Shown here: positions 38,644 to 47,919 of the stretch, piece after piece
Position numbering within the stretch: the stretch's first letter is position 1
Layout of the letters: every line of letters starts with the position of its first letter
Source of the DNA: PALSA-911 sp963743035
Lineage (GTDB): Bacteria > Pseudomonadota > Alphaproteobacteria > Acetobacterales > Acetobacteraceae
Length of the DNA stretch: 64,000 nt
Reading direction: 5' to 3'
Assembly (NCBI GenBank): GCA_963743035.1
Contig: CAVUOB010000006.1
Span: 372,001 to 436,000, forward strand
The notes under the pieces: model-generated
What the model was told of the DNA's origin: nothing
Seen by the model: the letters and a program-made list of their open reading frames with translations, nothing else
Databases searched by the model: none
Made by a program: the position numbers and the translations under genes

Positions 38644-39925
38644 TCAACTGCCCGTGACGTAATGCGAGATCACCGCCATGGCCCGGCCGGGCAGACTCAG
38701 CTTCGGCACGTCGGCACCCGCCAGCAGCGGCGCCTCCATCGAGGGGACGCCCTGGCCGGAGACGATCAGCTTGCCGAGCGTGTCGCCGCGGGAGATCGGC
38801 GCCCGGATCGGCGCATCGTACTGGATCGATACCTTCGCGGTATTCCGCCATTGCCGCGGCATGGTCATAACCAGATCGCGCCCGCCGACCAGCGGCACGT
38901 TCTTGCTGCTGCCGAGCCAGACCGGGACCGTCTCCACCACGTCGCTCGCGGAGAACAGGGTCACGTTCTCGAATTCGCGAAACGCCCAATCCATCACCCG
39001 CTCGCCTTCCTCCCGGCGCTGGCGCATCGAGGACATGCCGTTCAGCACCACGATGACGCGCCTGGCACCGCGCAGCGAACTGGCGGCGAGGCCATAGCCG
39101 CCATCCTCGGTGTGCCCGGTCTTCAGCCCGTCGCCGGTGCCCTTCTGCACCAGCGGGATTGCGGTTTTCCTGCTCGATCCCGTTGTACTTGAACGTCTTT
39201 TCGGAATCGTAATGGTAGTATTCGGGGAAGTCCTGGATGATGTGCCGCGCCAGGATGGCGATGTCGTGCACGCTCATGCGGTGGTCTGGATCGGGCCAGC
39301 CGGTGCAGTTGCGGAAATTCGACGCCGTCAGGCCGAGCTCGGCGGCCTTCTTGTTCATCAGCTCGACGAAGCCTTCCTCCGAGCCGGCGATCCCTTCCGC
39401 CAGCACGATGCAGGCATCGTTGCCGGAATCGACAATCATGCCGCGGATCAGATCCTCCACCTGCACGGAGGTGCCGACCTGCACGAACATCTTGGAGCCG
39501 CCCATGCGCCAGGCGCGTTCGGAGACCAGAAGCTCGTCGGTGAGCTTCATCTGCCCCTTCTTCAGCCGCTCATAGACCAGGTACGCGGTCATCAGCTTGG
39601 TCATCGAGGACGGCGGGATCGACTTGTCGGCGTCCTTGTCGAGCAGGACCGCGCCGGTGGTGAAGTCGATCACCACCGCCCAGCGCGCGCCCAGGTCCAG
39701 CGGGCCGACCGGGGTCTGTGCCGGGGAACCGGTGGGCGCGGGGTCGGTGTTCTTCTGCGCGCGGCGTGCCGGTGCCGGGTGGCGCGGGTCTGCAGCGGCC
39801 GCCTGCTGTGCGGCGGTGGCGACCGATGCGCCGCCGGCCAGCAGCAGGAAGCGGCGGCCGATGCCGGCGCGGCTCCTCGCGATAACATCTGGCCCCACGC
39901 GGTGTGGCCCGATTCTGTCAGGCAT
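38644..39925 (-). CDS. D-alanyl-D-alanine carboxypeptidase (DacA/DacC family), frameshifted by one base
   Basis: Removing one base at 39154 joins NRNP to LVQKGTGDGLKTGHTEDG and gives a 426-residue penicillin-binding protein. A hydrophobic signal (RRFLLLAGGASVATAA) is followed by an Ala/Pro linker, the SxxK motif SSMTK (about residue 106), the SGN motif DSGNDA and the KTG motif LKTGHT. The C-terminal PBP5-like domain ends in a possible amphipathic helix. It trims the terminal D-Ala of peptidoglycan stem peptides in the periplasm. GGAG lies 9 bases before the ATG at 39925. All active-site motifs are intact, so the break is probably not biological. Confidence 0.92.
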
Positions 39926-39937
39926 AATGGTCAACTC

Positions 39938-40852
39938 CTACTCGATCACGATCCGGCCGTCGGTTATGCCGGCGGCGATGACCTGCGCCAATGCGGCATC
40001 CGCGTCCGAGACTCGGCTGTACGGGCCTATGGTAACCCGATAATCGGTGCTGCGCCCGTTGCGGATCGTTTCGATCCGCCCGCCCAGCCCGCCGATTCGG
40101 GCAAGCTGCATGCGGGCGAACTCGGCGCGGCTGAAGCTGCCCAGAAGCAGCCGCAGCCGGCCGGGCGCCGGCGCGATACGGGTCACGACTTCCGGCAGGC
40201 GCTGCACCGCGAGCGTGACGGTGGCCGGCGCCGCTTCGGCGCCCGCCCCGCCCGACGACGGGGCCGGCCCCGCCGGCGCCACGCCCCCGATTCCCGGCGG
40301 CGGGGCCAGGGCTTCCTGCCGCACCTCGGCGCGCGGCGCCGTCGCGACATCCAGTTTGGCCGCATTGCCCCCCCGGATCGCCTCGGCCGCCCCCCGGCTC
40401 TCGGCCTGCAGCACTTCCAGCCGCACGCGCGCCACGCCGTCGGGAGGAAATTCGAGCAGCGCCGCGACGCGCGGGGTAACCGCCAGCATGCGGGCCGGGC
40501 TCGGCGGGCCACGGTCGTTGACCCGCACCAGCGTCTGCAGCCCGGTCTCAAGATTGGTCAGGCGGATGATGGCCGGCAGTTGCAAGGTCTGGTGGGCGGC
40601 GGTGAGCAAGCCCGGGTCGTACGCCTCTCCATTGCTGGTCAGCGGCGGGTGGGCCGGTCCGTAGACCATGGCCAGCCCGGTCTCGTTCAGCTCATAGCTC
40701 TGGGAGGGGTAATGCCAGACGCCCTCGGCCTGCCATGCCTCGCCGAGCACGTAATGCGGATTGGCCGGGGGCGCGGGCGGCTGGCAGCCGGACAATGCGA
40801 ACAGCAGCGCCAGCAGGCACGTCGCGAAGGCTGCGCTGCGTGCCGGCCTCAC
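39938..40852 (-). CDS. rlpA: RlpA-like lipoprotein with C-terminal SPOR domain
   Basis: A protein of 304 residues starting at a GTG (40852) that overlaps the mltB stop (GTGA). The lipobox FALSGC follows a hydrophobic segment, so it is a lipoprotein. The double-psi beta-barrel part has YDPGLLTAAHQTLQLP, then IIRLTNLETG and VRVNDRGPPSPARMLAVTPR. A Pro/Ala-rich linker leads to a SPOR domain (LLLGSFSRAEFARMQLARIGG and DYRVTIGPYS) that binds denuded glycan at the septum. RlpA proteins are septal lytic transglycosylases or structural factors. The longer frame to 41056 overlaps mltB out of frame and is not used. Confidence 0.9.
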   Translation of the reverse strand: MRPARSAAFATCLLALLFALSGCQPPAPPANPHYVLGEAWQAEGVWHYPSQSYELNETGLAMVYGPAHPPLTSNGEAYDPGLLTAAHQTLQLPAIIRLTNLETGLQTLVRVNDRGPPSPARMLAVTPRVAALLEFPPDGVARVRLEVLQAESRGAAEAIRGGNAAKLDVATAPRAEVRQEALAPPPGIGGVAPAGPAPSSGGAGAEAAPATVTLAVQRLPEVVTRIAPAPGRLRLLLGSFSRAEFARMQLARIGGLGGRIETIRNGRSTDYRVTIGPYSRVSDADAALAQVIAAGITDGRIVIE

Positions 40853-41832
40853 GCGGCAACCAGATCGCCCAGCAGCGCGACGCCCAGGGCGTAGAAATCG
40901 GACGGGTTGTAGCGGCGGATGGCGAAGAAATTGGCGCCGACCAGGAATGCATCGCCGGTGTCCCCGCCATTGACGTTGTCGGGCAGCACCAGGGCGGCCG
41001 GAGCATCCTCGCCCGGCCAGCCGCGCGCATCGGCGCGCACGCCGAGCCGGCTCCATTCGGCCGGCGTGCGGCGGAACTGGCGCCCGGCCAGGCTGCTGTC
41101 GAAATCCTGCGAGACGATCGCGCGCACGCCCCAGGCTTCCCCGGCCTTCCAGCCGGATTTCGCCAGGTAGTTGGCGATGGAGCCGAACACGTCGGCGCGG
41201 TTGTTCCAGATGTCGCGCTTGCCGTCGCCGTCGAAATCCACCGCGTAGCGCATATAGGACGTGGGCATGAACTGCGGTTGGCCCATCGCGCCGGCATAGC
41301 TGCCGGTCATGCGCCCGGCGCTGACATCGCCGGCTTCGAGGATCTTCAGCGCCGCCAGCAACTCGCCGCGGAAGAAGCTGGCCCGCCGGCCTTCCCAGGC
41401 CAGTGTGGCCAGCGCCTCGATTACGTTGAAGCTGCCGGTCGTCGTGCCGAAGCTGGATTCGAGCCCCCAGATCCCGAGGATGACCCGGGGATCGACGCCG
41501 TAGCGGTCCTGGACCCGGCCCAGCAAAGCGCGGTTCTGCTTCCAGGCCTCCCGCCCGTTCACCACGCGCTGGTCATTGATCACCAGCGCGCGGTAGCGGT
41601 CCCAGGTCATGGTGAACTCAGGCTGGCGGCGGTCGCGTTCCAGCACCTTCTCGTTCACCGATATGCCACGGAAGGCGGCGTCGAGCGTCGACGTGGAGAC
41701 GCCTTGCTTACGCGCCTCCGCGCGCACGCCGTTCAGGAAGCCCTGAAAGCTGTCGGCAGCCCAGACGCCGCGAAGCGGCACCAGCGCGCCCGCGGCGATC
41801 GTCGCGGCAAGGAGGGTACGTCTGTTTTGCAT
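40849..41832 (-). CDS. mltB: Lytic murein transglycosylase B (MltB)
   Basis: A protein of 327 residues with a signal peptide (RRTLLAATIAAGALVPLRG), the catalytic-glutamate motif ILGIWGLESSFG, the SYAGAMGQPQFMPTSYMRYAVD motif in two adjoining parts and the late YNPSDFYALGVALLGD segment. It cleaves the MurNAc-GlcNAc bond with formation of 1,6-anhydroMurNAc. It is the first gene of the eight-gene minus-strand operon mltB-rlpA-dac-tmk-holB-metG-tatD-MBL. A peptidoglycan-binding domain is absent. Confidence 0.94.
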   Translation of the reverse strand: MQNRRTLLAATIAAGALVPLRGVWAADSFQGFLNGVRAEARKQGVSTSTLDAAFRGISVNEKVLERDRRQPEFTMTWDRYRALVINDQRVVNGREAWKQNRALLGRVQDRYGVDPRVILGIWGLESSFGTTTGSFNVIEALATLAWEGRRASFFRGELLAALKILEAGDVSAGRMTGSYAGAMGQPQFMPTSYMRYAVDFDGDGKRDIWNNRADVFGSIANYLAKSGWKAGEAWGVRAIVSQDFDSSLAGRQFRRTPAEWSRLGVRADARGWPGEDAPAALVLPDNVNGGDTGDAFLVGANFFAIRRYNPSDFYALGVALLGDLVAA

Positions 41833-41973
41833 TTGGCGGTTCTTGCCACGAAGCCGGAGTCTCCGGCAATCGGAACCGTTGCGGCGGAAGCGGCATGGCA
41901 GCTCTCATCTTGGCCCGCGCCGCTGTTTGCGCCAAAGTCGCGTGCTAAGTAGGGCTCAGTAGGAGACGGTCAG

Positions 41974-43371
41974 ATGGGTATCACGCAGGAACTGGCGCAA
42001 TTCTGCGCCGACATCACGCTCGACAAATTGCCGAAGGACGTGGTGGACCGGGCACGCTTCCTGGTGCTCGACCTCGTCGGCAACATCGTCCGCGCCCGCC
42101 ACGACGCGGAGAGCACCGCGTCGTTCCTGGGCGCCGCACGGGCGATGGGCATGACCGGCGGCAATTTCGGCGTGTTCGGCGACAGCGCCCGCTACACCCC
42201 GCTCGGCGCGGCGTTCCTGAACGGCGCGCTGGCCCATTCGCTGGATTTCGACGACACCCATGCCGCCGGCTCCCTGCATCCCGGCGCGCCGGTGATCCCG
42301 GCGGCGATCGCCGCCGGCGAGATGGTGGGCGCCTCCGGCGCGGATGTGCTGGCCGCGATCATCGCCGGGTACGAGATCACCTGCCGCATCGCCCTCGCGC
42401 TGCCCGCCGGGGATCACTACAACCGCGGCTTCCACCCCACCGCCACCTGCGGCGCCTTCGGCGCGGCGGCGGCGGCCGGGCGGGTGTTCGGCTTCAATGC
42501 CGACCAGATCGCCGGCGCACTCGGCACGGTGCTGAGCCAGACCGCCGGCAGCCTGGAATTTCTCGTCAACGGCGCCTGGACCAAGAGATTCCAGGTCGGC
42601 TGGGCCGCCAGCAACGGCCTGATGGCAGCCACCCTGGTGCGCGAGGGCTTCAAGGGCGCGGCGCAGGCCTTCGAAGGCCCGCACGGCTTCCTGAAGGCCT
42701 ATGCGCCGAACCCGGTGCCGGAACGCGCGGTGCAGGATCTCGGAACCGTGTTCGAGCTGATGCACACGGCGGTCAAACCCTATCCGTCCTGCCGCTACGG
42801 CCATGCCAGCGTCGATGCCGCGCTGATGCTGCGCGCGGCCAACGACCTGAAGCCGAGCGAGATCGAGAGCGTGCTGCTCGGCCTGCCCAATGCCGGGATG
42901 CTGCTGATCGGCCAGCCGGCCGAGAAGAAGTCCAACCCGGAAAACGTCGTGGACGGGCAGTTCAGCGGGCCGTTCGTGGTCGCCTCCGCGCTGACCACCG
43001 GCGCCATGGGATGGGACAGCTACAAGCTGCTGCAGGACAAGGAAATCCGCGCGCTGCTGCCGAAGATCCGCAGCGCGTTCGACCCGGAGATCGAGGCGGA
43101 ATATCCCACCAACATGTCCGGCAAGGTCACCATCCGCGCCCGCGGCCAGGATTTCGTGCAGAAGGTGGTGGTCCCCAAGGGTGAGCCGGACAATTTCCTG
43201 ACCGAGGGCGAATTGCGCGCCAAGTTCTCCGGCCTGGCGGACGCCGTGCTGGGCGAGGAACGGGCCTCGCATCTGGCCGACGCCGTCCTGGCGATCGACC
43301 GGGCGAACGACGTGGCCTCGGTGATCCGGTTGTCCACGCCGCTCGAAACCGTCCGGCTGGCGGGCGAATAA
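41974..43371 (+). CDS. MmgE/PrpD family protein
   Basis: A protein of 465 residues with the family layout: an N-terminal helical domain (DVVDRARFLVLDLVGN), NGALAHSLDFDDTH with catalytic-type acids, GYEITCRIALAL, FHPTATCGAFGAAAAAG and a second alpha/beta domain with KPYPSCRYGHASVDAAL. Characterised members are 2-methylcitrate dehydratase and cis-aconitate decarboxylase-like enzymes; the substrate here is open. One base separates its stop from the Ldh-family gene, so the two enzymes likely act in one pathway. Confidence 0.93.
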   Translation: MGITQELAQFCADITLDKLPKDVVDRARFLVLDLVGNIVRARHDAESTASFLGAARAMGMTGGNFGVFGDSARYTPLGAAFLNGALAHSLDFDDTHAAGSLHPGAPVIPAAIAAGEMVGASGADVLAAIIAGYEITCRIALALPAGDHYNRGFHPTATCGAFGAAAAAGRVFGFNADQIAGALGTVLSQTAGSLEFLVNGAWTKRFQVGWAASNGLMAATLVREGFKGAAQAFEGPHGFLKAYAPNPVPERAVQDLGTVFELMHTAVKPYPSCRYGHASVDAALMLRAANDLKPSEIESVLLGLPNAGMLLIGQPAEKKSNPENVVDGQFSGPFVVASALTTGAMGWDSYKLLQDKEIRALLPKIRSAFDPEIEAEYPTNMSGKVTIRARGQDFVQKVVVPKGEPDNFLTEGELRAKFSGLADAVLGEERASHLADAVLAIDRANDVASVIRLSTPLETVRLAGE

Positions 43372-43372
43372 G

Positions 43373-44446
43373 ATGCTGACCTTCAGTTCCGACGCGCTGT
43401 ACGCCGTCACCCACCTGATCGCCACCCGCATGGGCAGCGCCAAGGACGAGGCCGACGAAGTGGCCGATCACCTGGTCCGCGCCAATCTGGCCGGCCATGA
43501 CAGCCATGGCGTCGGCATGCTGCCGACCTATGTCCGCCTGCTCGGCGATGGCTTGCTGGTGCCGAACCAGACGCTGGAGACGGTGCTGGACGAAGGCGCC
43601 CTGCTGGTGCTGGACGCCAAGCGCGGCTACGGCCAGCGCATGGGCGCGGAAGCGATCCGGCGCGGGATCGCCAAGGCGCGCGAGATGGGCGCCTGCGTGC
43701 TCAGCCTGCGCAACAGCGCCCATATCGGCCGCATCGGCACCTATGCCGAACAATGCGCCGCGGCAGGCATGGCGTTCATTTCCTTCGTCAACGTCGCCGA
43801 CCATCACTACGCCCAGGCGCCCTATGCCACGGCCGAAGCGTTGCTCGGCACCAACCCGTTCACCGCTGCCGTGCCGGGCGCGGACGGCACACCGGCGGCG
43901 ATGCTGGACATGGCGACCACGCCCATCGCCGGCGGCAAGGTGCGGGTGGCCTATAACAAGGGTATCGAGGTGGCGGAGGGATCGCTGATCGACGCCGACG
44001 GCAACCCGACCAATGACCCCACGGGCTATATCCGCGACCGTACCGGCGCGCTCGTGTCCTTCGGCAAGCACAAGGGCTCCGGCCTGGCGATCATGGCTGA
44101 GATCATGACCACCGCGATCGCCGGTGGGCAGCGCGCCGATGAACCGGCGAAGGGCGGCACGATGAACTCCATGCTGGCGACGATCATCGATGTGTCGCGC
44201 CTTGGCGGCGTGCAGCGCGTGGCCGACCAGGTGGCGGCCACCCGCACCCACATCACCAGCGCGCGCCGCGCCCCGGGCTTCGACGAGATCCTGCTGCCGG
44301 GCGACCCCGAGCGGCGCTATGCCGCGGAGCGGAAGGTGAAAGGCATCCCGGTGGACGAGACCACCTGGCGCGACATCCGTGCCGCCGCGGCCAAGGTGGG
44401 GATCAGCGACAGCGAATTCGACGCGGTGGCCGGCCGGAACGCCTGA
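43373..44446 (+). CDS. Ldh-family (malate/L-sulfolactate/ureidoglycolate type) NAD(P)-dependent dehydrogenase
   Basis: A protein of 357 residues of the Ldh_2 fold. Motifs are VRANLAGHDSHGVGMLP, LRNSAHIGRIGTYAEQCA, FVNVADHHY, LGTNPFTAAVPG and KHKGSGLAIMAEIMTTAIAG. Family enzymes oxidise 2-hydroxy acids with NAD(P). The ATG follows the PrpD-family stop by one base. Together the pair suggests oxidation and dehydration or isomerisation of a hydroxy-dicarboxylate, inferred from context only. A tRNA gene follows at 44503. Confidence 0.93.
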   Translation: MLTFSSDALYAVTHLIATRMGSAKDEADEVADHLVRANLAGHDSHGVGMLPTYVRLLGDGLLVPNQTLETVLDEGALLVLDAKRGYGQRMGAEAIRRGIAKAREMGACVLSLRNSAHIGRIGTYAEQCAAAGMAFISFVNVADHHYAQAPYATAEALLGTNPFTAAVPGADGTPAAMLDMATTPIAGGKVRVAYNKGIEVAEGSLIDADGNPTNDPTGYIRDRTGALVSFGKHKGSGLAIMAEIMTTAIAGGQRADEPAKGGTMNSMLATIIDVSRLGGVQRVADQVAATRTHITSARRAPGFDEILLPGDPERRYAAERKVKGIPVDETTWRDIRAAAAKVGISDSEFDAVAGRNA

Positions 44447-44502
44447 ACCCGGGACTCGTCCTTGCCCGGCCGGCCCGCTCGGGATAACAGGCGGGGCAGG
44501 AT

Positions 44503-44592
44503 GGAAGGGTGGCCGAGCGGTTTAAGGCAGCGGTCTTGAAAACCGCCGTGCGTGAAAGCGTACCGTGGGTTCGAATCCCACCCCTTCCGCCA
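44503..44592 (+). tRNA. tRNA-Ser (anticodon UGA)
   Basis: A 90-nt cloverleaf. Acceptor stem GGAAGGG (44503-44509) pairs with CCCTTCC (44582-44588), G is the discriminator and CCA is encoded. The anticodon stem-loop CGGTCTTGAAAACCG gives TGA. A long variable arm, as expected for tRNA-Ser, precedes the T arm with GGTTCGAATCC. Confidence 0.97.
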
Positions 44593-44980
44593 CCAGAGTT
44601 GCTGTGAGGCTCGGTGTTGTCGAAGCAACGATTTTATGAGCGTGCTCGCTGGCAACGAGCCAGCATGACCGTCGTCCCGCGGGCCGGTTTCCGCCGGAGA
44701 CTAGGAGTTTTATATTCTTTCAATGAAATCAACGCCTAATCTGTTCCCGCGGGCTCGAAACATCGGTCTCGTACATCGGCCCGCGACTGCTGATCCCGGT
44801 TGCGAATATGCGGTCTGGCAACTCAGCCGATGCGCGAAATGGTCTCGCCTTCTGATTGCGTATTCACTTAAATCATAACGCCGTTGTGTTAAATCTTTCA
44901 AAACGCTATGAAGAACGTTGCTTGGTAATGTGTTCATGCTCCGGGTTGGATGGGCACGTGCCGCACTTTAGGGACTCTTG
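44593..44980. other. 388-bp intergenic region between tRNA-Ser and the PEP-CTERM-like gene
   Basis: Visibly less GC-rich than its surroundings. It holds a small inverted repeat (GCTGG/CCAGC near 44648-44664) and AT-rich stretches such as TTTTATATTCTTTCAATG near 44708-44725. No open frame of convincing coding character is present on either strand. It should contain the tRNA terminator and the promoter of the next gene. Confidence 0.5.
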
Positions 44981-45796
44981 ATGCGGGGAATGCGCTTACT
45001 TTCGGCCTTCCTGAAGGTAAATCCTTATTTTACCGTCGCCATGGCCGTGGGCTTTTCCGGCGTTGCCGCCATCGGCGTCAACCATAGCGATACCGTGTCT
45101 TCTTCCCTGAAGCAGCTGATTCCGTTACGCGTGAAGCCGTATCTTTCCGACAATCCGCCGAATCAGATGACGTCCGAGGTTCCCGGAATCGAAAGCGCCC
45201 GACACCTCATCCAGTCGCTGATGCAATTGCCGCCGGGCTCGCCGGGCTTCGGGTCGGAACATGTCGAACATGCCGCCCAGGTGACGCCGCCGGTGCATGA
45301 GCCGTTGCCGACCTGGCGCGAGCCGTCCCTGGTCAGGCTGGGCAATGCGAGCAACTTCAGGCCCGAGGAAGTCGCCGCGGGTAAGCCCACTGCGCTGGAT
45401 ACGCCGCCCATCAACGCGGACCCGACCGATGGCAGTCTGGATTGGACGCTGGCGACGCCGGCTACGCCGTTGTCCGTGCCGTTCATAAATGCCGCCGGTC
45501 CCTTGGCGCTGCGGCCTGATGCGCTGTTTCCCTCTCCCGCAACCCCGCCTGGCGAGCCTCCCGCGAGTATCGCGCAGCTCGACGCGATTCCGCCGGAGCC
45601 GGTCGCAGCGCCGTCGCCGGCACCCATGCCGATCCTGGCGCCGCCGAGCCTAACCCTGACCGGCCCGTCTTTCGAGCAATTCCCGCGCGAGCTGATGGTC
45701 GCGACGCCCGAGCCGCCGACAGGCCTGCTGTTTGCGGGATTGATCCCCGTTCTGGCGCTGCTGCGCCGGAAGTCATCGCGTCGTCGTTCGGCATAG
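44981..45796 (+). CDS. Proline-rich protein with PEP-CTERM-like C terminus
   Basis: A protein of 271 residues. The N terminus has a hydrophobic segment (about residues 14-32) that could serve as a signal or anchor. The long middle part is rich in Pro, Ala, Thr and Ser and probably extended. The C terminus has PEP (243-245), a hydrophobic helix (about 248-265) and a basic end LLRRKSSRRR, the layout of an exosortase (PEP-CTERM) sorting signal. Such proteins are processed by exosortases and linked to exopolysaccharide. No exosortase gene is in the window. AGGGA lies 6 bases before the ATG at 44981. A response regulator gene follows 12 bp later. Confidence 0.7.
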   Translation: MRGMRLLSAFLKVNPYFTVAMAVGFSGVAAIGVNHSDTVSSSLKQLIPLRVKPYLSDNPPNQMTSEVPGIESARHLIQSLMQLPPGSPGFGSEHVEHAAQVTPPVHEPLPTWREPSLVRLGNASNFRPEEVAAGKPTALDTPPINADPTDGSLDWTLATPATPLSVPFINAAGPLALRPDALFPSPATPPGEPPASIAQLDAIPPEPVAAPSPAPMPILAPPSLTLTGPSFEQFPRELMVATPEPPTGLLFAGLIPVLALLRRKSSRRRSA

Positions 45797-45808
45797 GCAG
45801 AGCCCTCG

Positions 45809-46276
45809 TTGCGGATCGTCATCGTAGAGGACGACGTATTCTTGCGGGAATGCCTCGTGCAGGCCATCCACGCGAAGGGCTTCGAGGTGGCGGAATACGG
45901 CTCGGCAGAGGCGGCGCTGTCACAGTTCGCGCTTGGCGGATACCCGGACATCCTGATCACAGACATCGATCTCGGCGGCGGCGTCAACGGCTATGGGCTC
46001 GGCGCTATGGTGCGGCGCCAGCAGCCCGAATGCGGCCTGATCTACATAAGCGGCGACCTCTCCGCCGCGCGCGATAACACCGCTACCCCGCCCCGACCAG
46101 AAGCTCGCGAGCGCTTTCTCGCCAAGCCTTTCAGGATGGCGGCGCTGATGACGATCATCCGGCAATGGGCCGATAAGCCGGCCGGACAACCCGTTCTGAC
46201 GCCGGCCCCAGTACCGACCCCACTACTGGATATTGTCGCGATGGGTGCCCAGGCGTCTGGCGTCGCCGGCGACTGA
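45809..46276 (+). CDS. Single-domain response regulator
   Basis: A protein of 155 residues: a receiver domain (about 1-120) with acidic pair D8/D9, phosphoacceptor D52 (LITDIDLGG), S81 and K106 (FLAKPF). The remaining 35 residues are a Pro/Ala-rich tail without a DNA-binding domain. It probably acts through protein interaction or as a phosphorelay carrier. The start is TTG, giving the standard RIVIVEDD opening; no ATG or GTG is better placed. A histidine kinase gene on the same strand begins 134 bp downstream, and a PEP-CTERM-like gene precedes it by 12 bp. Confidence 0.87.
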   Translation: MRIVIVEDDVFLRECLVQAIHAKGFEVAEYGSAEAALSQFALGGYPDILITDIDLGGGVNGYGLGAMVRRQQPECGLIYISGDLSAARDNTATPPRPEARERFLAKPFRMAALMTIIRQWADKPAGQPVLTPAPVPTPLLDIVAMGAQASGVAGD

Positions 46277-46410
46277 TCCGGGGTTCCTGCGAGCGGTCTT
46301 GCCGCTCCGGCGCGTTTCCCATATGTCGGATTTCGTTCGCCATTCCGTTTTATGGCCGACGTCGGCGCGTGGTATATGAAAGGCCTTTGCCGGCGGGAGT
46401 GAAGGATTGG

Positions 46411-47859
46411 ATGGCCACGTCGACTGCAAGACATAGCCTGTCCGCCAGGATGCTCTGGCTGACCATCGGCATCGTGCTGACCACGGAGGCGCTGGCGTTC
46501 GCCCCCGGTCTGACGCGCGAGCGCCAGCGCTGGCTGTCAGAGCGGTTCGCCCAGGCCGACATGGCGATCCTTGTGGCCTCGGCCGTTCCGGGCGGAGAGC
46601 CCGACGCGGAGACGCGTGACGCGATACTCCGCCGGGCGGGGGCGCTCGAGATCCGGCTGTTCGACAACGGCAGGCAATTGGTCGGAATCGGCTCCGCCGA
46701 ACGCGCCGGCCTGCCGCCGCGGCTGGATTTGCGCCAGGAAAACTGGCTCCACGAAGCATGGAGGTCGATGATCGCGCTGCTGGCAGGTGGCGGCGGTGTT
46801 TTCCTGGTAGCGGACCAGAGCCCGTTCACGGTGGGAACCGAACTCGAACTGGCGCTTCCCGAACGCGGCCTGAAAGAGGCGCTGTGGCGCTTTGCCGCCA
46901 CCTATGCGATGCTCTCCTTGCTGATCGCCGGCATCAACGGCGCCATGGTTTATTTCGCCCTGGTGCTGTTCCTGGTCGAGCCGATGCGCCGGATCACCCG
47001 CAGCATCGCGGATTTCCGCGCTGACCCCGAACGCGTGTCGCCGCTCGACCCGAGCGGCGTGACGATGCTGCCCGACGACGAAATGGCCGTGGCCAGCCGG
47101 GAGATCGCGGCCATGCAGAGCGCACTCAGCACAGTGCTCGGGCGCAATGCCCGGCTGGTCGCTGTCGGCACCTCGGTGGCGAAGATCGGCCATGATCTGC
47201 GCAATGTCCTGGCGCCGGCGCTTTTGTCGTCCGAACGGCTGGAAATGCACGCCGACCCGGCGATCCGCCGGTCCGGCGAGGTGATCATGAACGCCGTCGA
47301 CCGGGCCAACGAACTGATCGGCCAGACGCTGAAATTCGTCCGTGACAGCCCGGCTCCGCTGGCCTCGGTGAAATTTCCGCTCGCGCCGCTGGTCGCGGAA
47401 GCGATCGAGTCCGTGGGCGGGACCCCGAATTGCCAGATACGCCAGGCGATCCGGCCCGGGCTGACGGTGAACGCCGACCCGGACCAGATCCTGCGCGTGC
47501 TGCTGAACCTGATGCGCAATGCGGTGGAGGCCGGGGCCCGCAGCCTGGTCGTGCGGTCCGTCGATCTGGCGGGGTCGGCGCCTGTGGACGGGCAATCGCC
47601 GGACCCGGCGCAGGGCTGCATCGCGATCGATATCGTCGATGACGGCCACGGATTGCCGGAGGCCGTACGCGAGACGTTGTTCCGCCCGTTCACCCGCAGT
47701 TCCAAGCCGGGCGGCTCCGGGCTCGGCCTGGCCATCGCCTATGACCTGATCCGCGCCAATAACGGCGACATGGCGCTGGTATCCACCGGACCCGGCGGCA
47801 CGGTGTTCCGCCTGACGCTGCCGACCGTCCCCGCATCGCTGCAGGTGCACACGGCCTGA
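46411..47859 (+). CDS. Membrane sensor histidine kinase
   Basis: A protein of about 482 residues. It has a first membrane segment (about 15-32), a periplasmic sensor region of about 110 residues, a second membrane segment (about 165-190) and a HAMP-like linker (EPMRRITRSIADFRADPERV). A dimerisation/phosphoacceptor helix follows with H261 in GHDLRNVLAP, then a HATPase domain with N box NLMRNAVEAG, G1 DDGHGLP and G2 GGSGLGLAIAYDL. AAGGA lies just before the ATG at 46411; a GTG at 46369 is the alternative. It is the likely partner of the adjacent response regulator, since no other regulator is present. Confidence 0.9.
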   Translation: MATSTARHSLSARMLWLTIGIVLTTEALAFAPGLTRERQRWLSERFAQADMAILVASAVPGGEPDAETRDAILRRAGALEIRLFDNGRQLVGIGSAERAGLPPRLDLRQENWLHEAWRSMIALLAGGGGVFLVADQSPFTVGTELELALPERGLKEALWRFAATYAMLSLLIAGINGAMVYFALVLFLVEPMRRITRSIADFRADPERVSPLDPSGVTMLPDDEMAVASREIAAMQSALSTVLGRNARLVAVGTSVAKIGHDLRNVLAPALLSSERLEMHADPAIRRSGEVIMNAVDRANELIGQTLKFVRDSPAPLASVKFPLAPLVAEAIESVGGTPNCQIRQAIRPGLTVNADPDQILRVLLNLMRNAVEAGARSLVVRSVDLAGSAPVDGQSPDPAQGCIAIDIVDDGHGLPEAVRETLFRPFTRSSKPGGSGLGLAIAYDLIRANNGDMALVSTGPGGTVFRLTLPTVPASLQVHTA

Positions 47860-47919
47860 TCGGCCCCCTGATCGGCCCCTCTGCGCGGCCCTCCCAGGCG
47901 GCCCTGCAGGACAGGGGGA

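Noticed and set aside
39110..40894. Plus-strand open frame of 594 codons opposite dac and rlpA
   Set aside because: Antisense artefact of high GC content; the minus-strand genes are clearly real.
44503..44592. Integration hotspot at the tRNA-Ser gene
   Set aside because: No direct repeat of the tRNA 3' end was seen downstream and no integrase or phage genes occur, although the flanking region is less GC-rich.
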